Shown: positions 5,171-7,050 of the stretch, piece by piece
How positions within the stretch are numbered: position 1 is the first letter of the stretch
How the letters are laid out: every line of letters begins with the position of its first letter
NCBI GenBank assembly: GCA_913062655.1
Contig: CAJXXO010000138.1
Location: forward strand, 1-7,050
DNA length: 7,050 nucleotides
Origin: an uncultured Bacteroidota bacterium
GTDB taxonomy: Bacteria > Bacteroidota > Bacteroidia > Chitinophagales > S012-47
Direction: 5' to 3'
Translations under genes and position numbers: made by a program
The notes under the pieces: generated by a model
Told to the model about the DNA's origin: nothing
What the model saw: only the letters and a program-made list of their open reading frames with translations
The model's database searches: none

Positions 5171-7050
5171 TTATACGCCTTCTTGCTTGCGGATCAGGTT
5201 TAATGCGCTACCTGCCTTAAACCACTCGATCTGCACGGGGCTGTAGGTGTGATTACACATGATGGTGTCGCTGCTGCCATCTTTGTGCTTCACGGTTACC
5301 TCTACCTGCGAGCCAGGTGCGAAGTTGTCCAGTTTGATATCAAACTCGTCTTCTTCCTGAATTTTATCGTAGTCTGCTGGATTATCAAAGGTCAGTGCCA
5401 GCATACCTTGCTTCTTCAGGTTGGTCTCGTGGATACGAGCAAATGACTTCACGATAACTACACGTGCACCGAGGTGGCGGGGCTCCATGGCGGCATGTTC
5501 GCGGCTGGATCCTTCGCCATAGTTTTCATCACCTACAATTACTGTGCTGATGCCTTCTGCCTTGTAAGCGCGGGCCACATCTGGTACAGCACCATAAGCG
5601 CCATTTAGTTGGTTTTTGATTTTGTTGGTCTCTTGGTTGAAGGCATTCACGGCCCCGATCAACAAGTTGTTGGAAATATTGTCCAGGTGCCCCCGGTAGC
5701 GCAGCCATGGACCGGCCATGGAGATGTGGTCGGTGGTACACTTACCATGCGCTTTGATGAGTAGCTTCAGGTCAGTCAGATCATTGCCATCCCAGGCATC
5801 AAATGGTTCGAGCCGCTGCAAGCGATCGCTACCTTCTGCCACTACAACCTCTACCTCTTCGCTATTGTCAGCAGGAGGTACATAGCCCGCATCTTTTACA
5901 TCAAAACCAAGGTTAGGGAAGATGGTACCTTTCGGTTCTTCCAACTTGATTTCTTCCCCTTCCTCATTGGTGAGGGTGTCTGTGAGCGGGTTAAAATCCA
6001 ATGTACCGGCCAAGGCAAAAGCGGTAACGATATCCGGGGAAGCCACAAATGAGTGGGTGTTCGGGTTGCCGTCATTTCGCTTGGCGAAGTTTCGGTTGAA
6101 GGAGGTCATGATAGAATTCTTACGATTCGGATCATCGCTGTGGCGGGCCCACTGACCGATACACGGTCCACAAGCATTGGCCAGCACTACGCCTCCCATT
6201 TCTTCAAACTCATCGAGTAGCCCATCACGGTCTGCGGTGAAGCGCACCATTTCCGAACCTGGGGTCACCGTATATTCCGACTTTGCTTTAAGTTTTTTGT
6301 CTTTCGCCTGTTTGGCAATCGAGGCTGCACGGGTCAGGTCTTCGTAAGAAGAGTTGGTGCAAGAGCCGATCAAGCCCACTTCCAGGTCCATAGGCCAACC
6401 TTTTTCTTTGGCGATTTTGCCAAATTCAGACACCGGCCAGGCCGCATCCGGGGTGAATGGGCCGTTGATGTGGGGCTCCAGCTCACTCAGGTTGATCTCA
6501 ATGACCTCATCGTAGTATTTCTCTGGCTCGGCCACTACCTCCGGATCACACTGCAGGTGCTCCATAATGTCATTGGCCAGGTCGGCCACTTCTGCGCGCT
6601 TGGTCTGGCGAAGGTATTCGGCCATGTTTTCATCGTATTCGAAGATGGAGGTCGTAGCACCGATCTCTGCACCCATGTTACAGATGGTACCTTTTCCGGT
6701 ACAAGAGAAGGATTTGGCGCCTTCACCCATGTATTCCACAATGGCACCGGTTCCGCCTTTCACGGTCAGGATACCGGCCACCTTGAGGATCACATCTTTT
6801 GGAGCCGTCCAGCCTGACATTTCACCAGTCAGCTTCACACCGATCAGCTTCGGCATCTTTAGCTCCCATGGCATACCGGCCATCACATCTACCGCGTCAG
6901 CACCTCCCACACCAATGGCGACCATGCCGAGTCCACCTGCATTGGGTGTGTGGCTATCGGTACCAATCATCATACCGCCCGGGAAGGCGTAGTTTTCCAG
7001 CACCACCTGGTGGATGATGCCTGCACCCGGTTTCCAGAAGCCGATGCCAT
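5171..7050 (-). CDS. acn: Aconitate hydratase, mitochondrial-type, 5' end missing
   Basis: The frame is open to the window edge, giving 625 residues of a protein usually about 755 long; about the first 130 residues lie outside. It interconverts citrate and isocitrate via cis-aconitate in the TCA cycle, in the cytoplasm. Near the start are GIGFWKPGAGIIHQ and the IGTDSHTPN motif. The three [4Fe-4S] cysteine ligands are present in GLIGSCTNSSYED (fragment Cys230, near base 6360) and ACGPCIGQW (Cys293 and Cys296, near 6172 and 6163). NRNFAKRNDGNPNTHSFVASP follows, and the C-terminal swivel domain carries GEGSSREHAAMEPRHLGAR, with the catalytic serine at about fragment residue 515. These features match the mitochondrial-type family rather than AcnB or the larger cytosolic/IRP type. 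A GTG at 7006 is internal and not a start. The gene ends in its own terminator. Confidence 0.96.
   Translation of the reverse strand, partial: GIGFWKPGAGIIHQVVLENYAFPGGMMIGTDSHTPNAGGLGMVAIGVGGADAVDVMAGMPWELKMPKLIGVKLTGEMSGWTAPKDVILKVAGILTVKGGTGAIVEYMGEGAKSFSCTGKGTICNMGAEIGATTSIFEYDENMAEYLRQTKRAEVADLANDIMEHLQCDPEVVAEPEKYYDEVIEINLSELEPHINGPFTPDAAWPVSEFGKIAKEKGWPMDLEVGLIGSCTNSSYEDLTRAASIAKQAKDKKLKAKSEYTVTPGSEMVRFTADRDGLLDEFEEMGGVVLANACGPCIGQWARHSDDPNRKNSIMTSFNRNFAKRNDGNPNTHSFVASPDIVTAFALAGTLDFNPLTDTLTNEEGEEIKLEEPKGTIFPNLGFDVKDAGYVPPADNSEEVEVVVAEGSDRLQRLEPFDAWDGNDLTDLKLLIKAHGKCTTDHISMAGPWLRYRGHLDNISNNLLIGAVNAFNQETNKIKNQLNGAYGAVPDVARAYKAEGISTVIVGDENYGEGSSREHAAMEPRHLGARVVIVKSFARIHETNLKKQGMLALTFDNPADYDKIQEEDEFDIKLDNFAPGSQVEVTVKHKDGSSDTIMCNHTYSPVQIEWFKAGSALNLIRKQEGV

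Noticed and set aside
6470..6992. Plus-strand frames of 115 and 141 codons opposite aconitase
   Set aside because: Aconitase is intact and conserved through the iron-sulphur motifs on the minus strand. The opposing frames have no motifs and are shadows.
7004..7006. GTG as the start codon of aconitase
   Set aside because: The frame continues upstream to the window edge with conserved aconitase residues (GFWKPGAGIIHQ), so this codon is an internal valine.

Overview
The window is mostly a chromosomal segment of a Bacteroidota bacterium, most likely a Cytophagales-type marine or environmental lineage (inference). The evidence is moderate GC, absence of clear Shine-Dalgarno sequences, a ~600-residue acyl-CoA dehydrogenase and a hydroxyacyl-CoA dehydrogenase ending in the KTGKPLRN tail typical of the group, a SirB2-like/cytochrome c fusion, and a mitochondrial-type aconitase. 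The first ~250 bases do not fit this picture. They are very GC-rich and encode, on the minus strand, the C-terminus of an AmgK-like sugar kinase of the kind found in Xanthomonadaceae and their relatives. The join lies at about 233-254, where both reading frames stay plausible over the same bases, so it is most simply an artificial (assembly or amplification) chimera.

Layout: (1) 1-253, foreign high-GC piece with the end of amgK (minus). (2) 236-4237, a plus-strand fatty-acid beta-oxidation operon: the tail of a bifunctional 3-hydroxyacyl-CoA dehydrogenase/enoyl-CoA hydratase, a small four-helix-bundle protein of the 23S rRNA intervening-sequence (S23) family, an acetyl-CoA acyltransferase (thiolase) and an acyl-CoA dehydrogenase. 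A strong, probably bidirectional terminator follows. (3) 4309-4956, minus strand, a membrane-anchored monohaem cytochrome c with four N-terminal membrane helices. (4) 4957-5170, a 214-base non-coding gap with degenerate repeat-like sequence and a UUCG-loop terminator. (5) 5171-7050, minus strand, the C-terminal ~625 residues of aconitase, open at the window edge.

The dehydrogenase, hydratase/hydroxyacyl dehydrogenase and thiolase together carry out the beta-oxidation cycle. Its acetyl-CoA feeds the TCA cycle, where aconitase acts. Cytochrome c belongs to the respiratory chain or an associated electron-transfer route.

The most interesting structure is around the four-helix-bundle gene. It is bracketed by two arrays of four tandem 7-base units (756-783 and 1203-1230) in opposite orientation. 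The left array reads as GTACCNC-like units and the right as GNNNTAC units. One array starts one base after the upstream stop codon and the other ends 13 bases before the thiolase start. The whole 755-1230 block looks like a compact cassette dropped into the operon. It resembles the inverted-repeat-bounded intervening sequences of 23S rRNA that carry S23 proteins, but here it sits between protein genes.
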